Position numbers and translations under genes: made by a program. A stretch of 48,763 nucleotides of DNA from an uncultured Clostridia bacterium. GTDB taxonomy: Bacteria > Bacillota > Clostridia > Oscillospirales > Acutalibacteraceae. This document shows, one piece after another, positions 48,116-48,763 of the stretch (positions are counted from its first letter, which is position 1; each line of letters starts with the position of its first letter). The notes below the pieces were generated by a model, which saw only the letters and a program-made list of their open reading frames with translations, had not been told where the DNA came from and searched no databases. Location: the NCBI GenBank assembly GCA_937916395.1, contig CALFTN010000035.1, forward strand, positions 1-48,763. The letters run 5' to 3'.

Positions 48116-48753
48116 ATTCTCTTTTTTCTCAAATATCTGTTTCTTACTCTTTCACTACCGATTGTAGTAGAAATATTATGACCGGTATAAACTGTGTAAT
48201 CATCTGAAAGAAGCATAAGCTTCTCAACAGAATCAAGAAGTTCGTTAAGATTGCCACCCCAAAGGTCAGTTCTGCCTACCGTGAGTTTAAAAAGTGTATC
48301 ACCTGAGAAAAGAAACTTTTCTTCATCACAGATATAACAAACACCACCCAATGAGTGCCCTGGTGTTTCAAGCACCCTGAATGTTCTGCTACCTATTTCT
48401 AATTGGTCATTTTCCTTTACTAAAATATCAGGTTTGAATTTTTCAAAAGAAGCACCAAAATAGTCAGCTACATTTTTATCACTGTCTTCTGTTAAAATTG
48501 CATCCTTTTCACCGATTACAATTAATGCTTCAGGATATAATTCTTTAAGCTTTTTCACCCCTGCAATATGGTCGAAGTGACCATGAGTACAGAGAATGTA
48601 TTTCAAATCTTCTATCCCTGATTCTTTTATTTCAGTCAACAATTCTTCTGAAAATCCACCGGCATCCAAAACTGCACCGACTTTTGTTTCTTCATCACAA
48701 ATTACATAACAATTTGCTTCTACATCACCTAAAGGTAATCTTTTAATATACAT
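48112..48753 (-). CDS. MBL-fold metal-dependent hydrolase (glyoxalase II-like, YqgX type)
   Basis: A 213-residue metallo-beta-lactamase-fold protein. Metal ligands are visible in CTHGHFDHIAG, LETPGHSLGGVC, FSGDTLF and YTGHN. The MYIKRLPLGDVEANCYVICDEETK start is typical of the small glyoxalase II-like hydrolases next to hemZ in Clostridia. Substrate uncertain; hydroxyacyl-thioester hydrolysis is the family default. It starts ten bases from the window edge, so the upstream region is not visible. Stop overlaps hemZ (ATGA). Confidence 0.9.
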   Translation of the reverse strand: MYIKRLPLGDVEANCYVICDEETKVGAVLDAGGFSEELLTEIKESGIEDLKYILCTHGHFDHIAGVKKLKELYPEALIVIGEKDAILTEDSDKNVADYFGASFEKFKPDILVKENDQLEIGSRTFRVLETPGHSLGGVCYICDEEKFLFSGDTLFKLTVGRTDLWGGNLNELLDSVEKLMLLSDDYTVYTGHNISTTIGSERVRNRYLRKKRI

Positions 48754-48763
48754 TTTCTTTTAT

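Noticed and set aside
1..48763. Prophage, integrative element or complete insertion sequence
   Set aside because: No integrase, transposase, capsid, relaxase or replication gene is encoded on either strand.

Overview
The window reads as chromosome from a low-GC, Gram-positive, endospore-forming member of the Clostridia, probably a gut-type relative of the Oscillospirales or Ruminococcaceae. The evidence is spoIIR, an HrcA/CIRCE-controlled dnaK operon, the Firmicutes-type Prp protease with a pre-L27, HemZ, a SpoVB/MurJ-like flippase next to mazG, type-2 GalT, and strong TTGACA/TATAAT promoters with AGGAGG-like ribosome binding sites. There is no phage, integrase, transposase or CRISPR array. 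The genus call is inference.

Layout. 1-1.65 kb: ispE-spoIIR on the minus strand. 1.8-3.8 kb: a PHP phosphoesterase and an RluA-type pseudouridine synthase. 4.0-5.0 kb: rplU-prp-rpmA behind a strong promoter and a probable L21 leader. 5.1-9.3 kb (minus): a three-part glycosylation set (GT2 polyprenyl-phosphate glycosyltransferase, GtrA flippase, YfhO-like GT-C enzyme). 9.4-14.3 kb: hrcA-grpE-dnaK-dnaJ. 14.3-15.9 kb: a small cassette (C39-like peptidase, XRE regulator, XRE remnant) bounded by inverted copies of a dispersed repeat. 15.9-23.2 kb (minus): galT, then a tight operon of three SPFH (HflK/HflC-like) proteins and a metal-type P-ATPase. 23.3-27.6 kb: nadE, pepD and a class I lysyl-tRNA synthetase fused to a tRNA-binding domain. 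27.9-32.5 kb (minus): helD, a lipoprotein, a GNAT enzyme and a PIN-like protein. 32.6-34.8 kb: an SGNH/CE2-like esterase and an orphan eutH. 34.8-35.8 kb: two divergent tRNA operons (Gly-Arg and Met-Glu), each followed by a terminator and a hairpin-array repeat. 35.8-41.5 kb: an XRE regulator, an exported metallophosphoesterase, and an ABC transporter with a large extracytoplasmic domain. 41.6-48.75 kb (minus): an acyltransferase-like protein, HU, MazG, a MOP flippase, a uridine-kinase-like protein, HemZ and an MBL hydrolase.

How it fits together. Most genes are housekeeping: translation, protein folding, NAD and isoprenoid synthesis, tetrapyrrole, and envelope work. The accessory interest is in two places. 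First is the SPFH x3 + P-type ATPase operon, which looks like a dedicated membrane complex or microdomain around a metal pump. Second is a set of small non-coding repeats. Three ~180-200 bp hairpin arrays share one architecture: four copies of a word, a ~30 nt centre, then four inverted copies, with small hairpins between words. Two ~150 bp elements with iterated arms surround a shared CCTATCAT/ATGATAGG hairpin, and another repeat beginning TTCGGAAT sits directly on the stop codons of spoIIR, dnaJ and the P-type ATPase.

Where a start was ambiguous I chose it by the ribosome binding site. Several genes appear to start at GTG or TTG.
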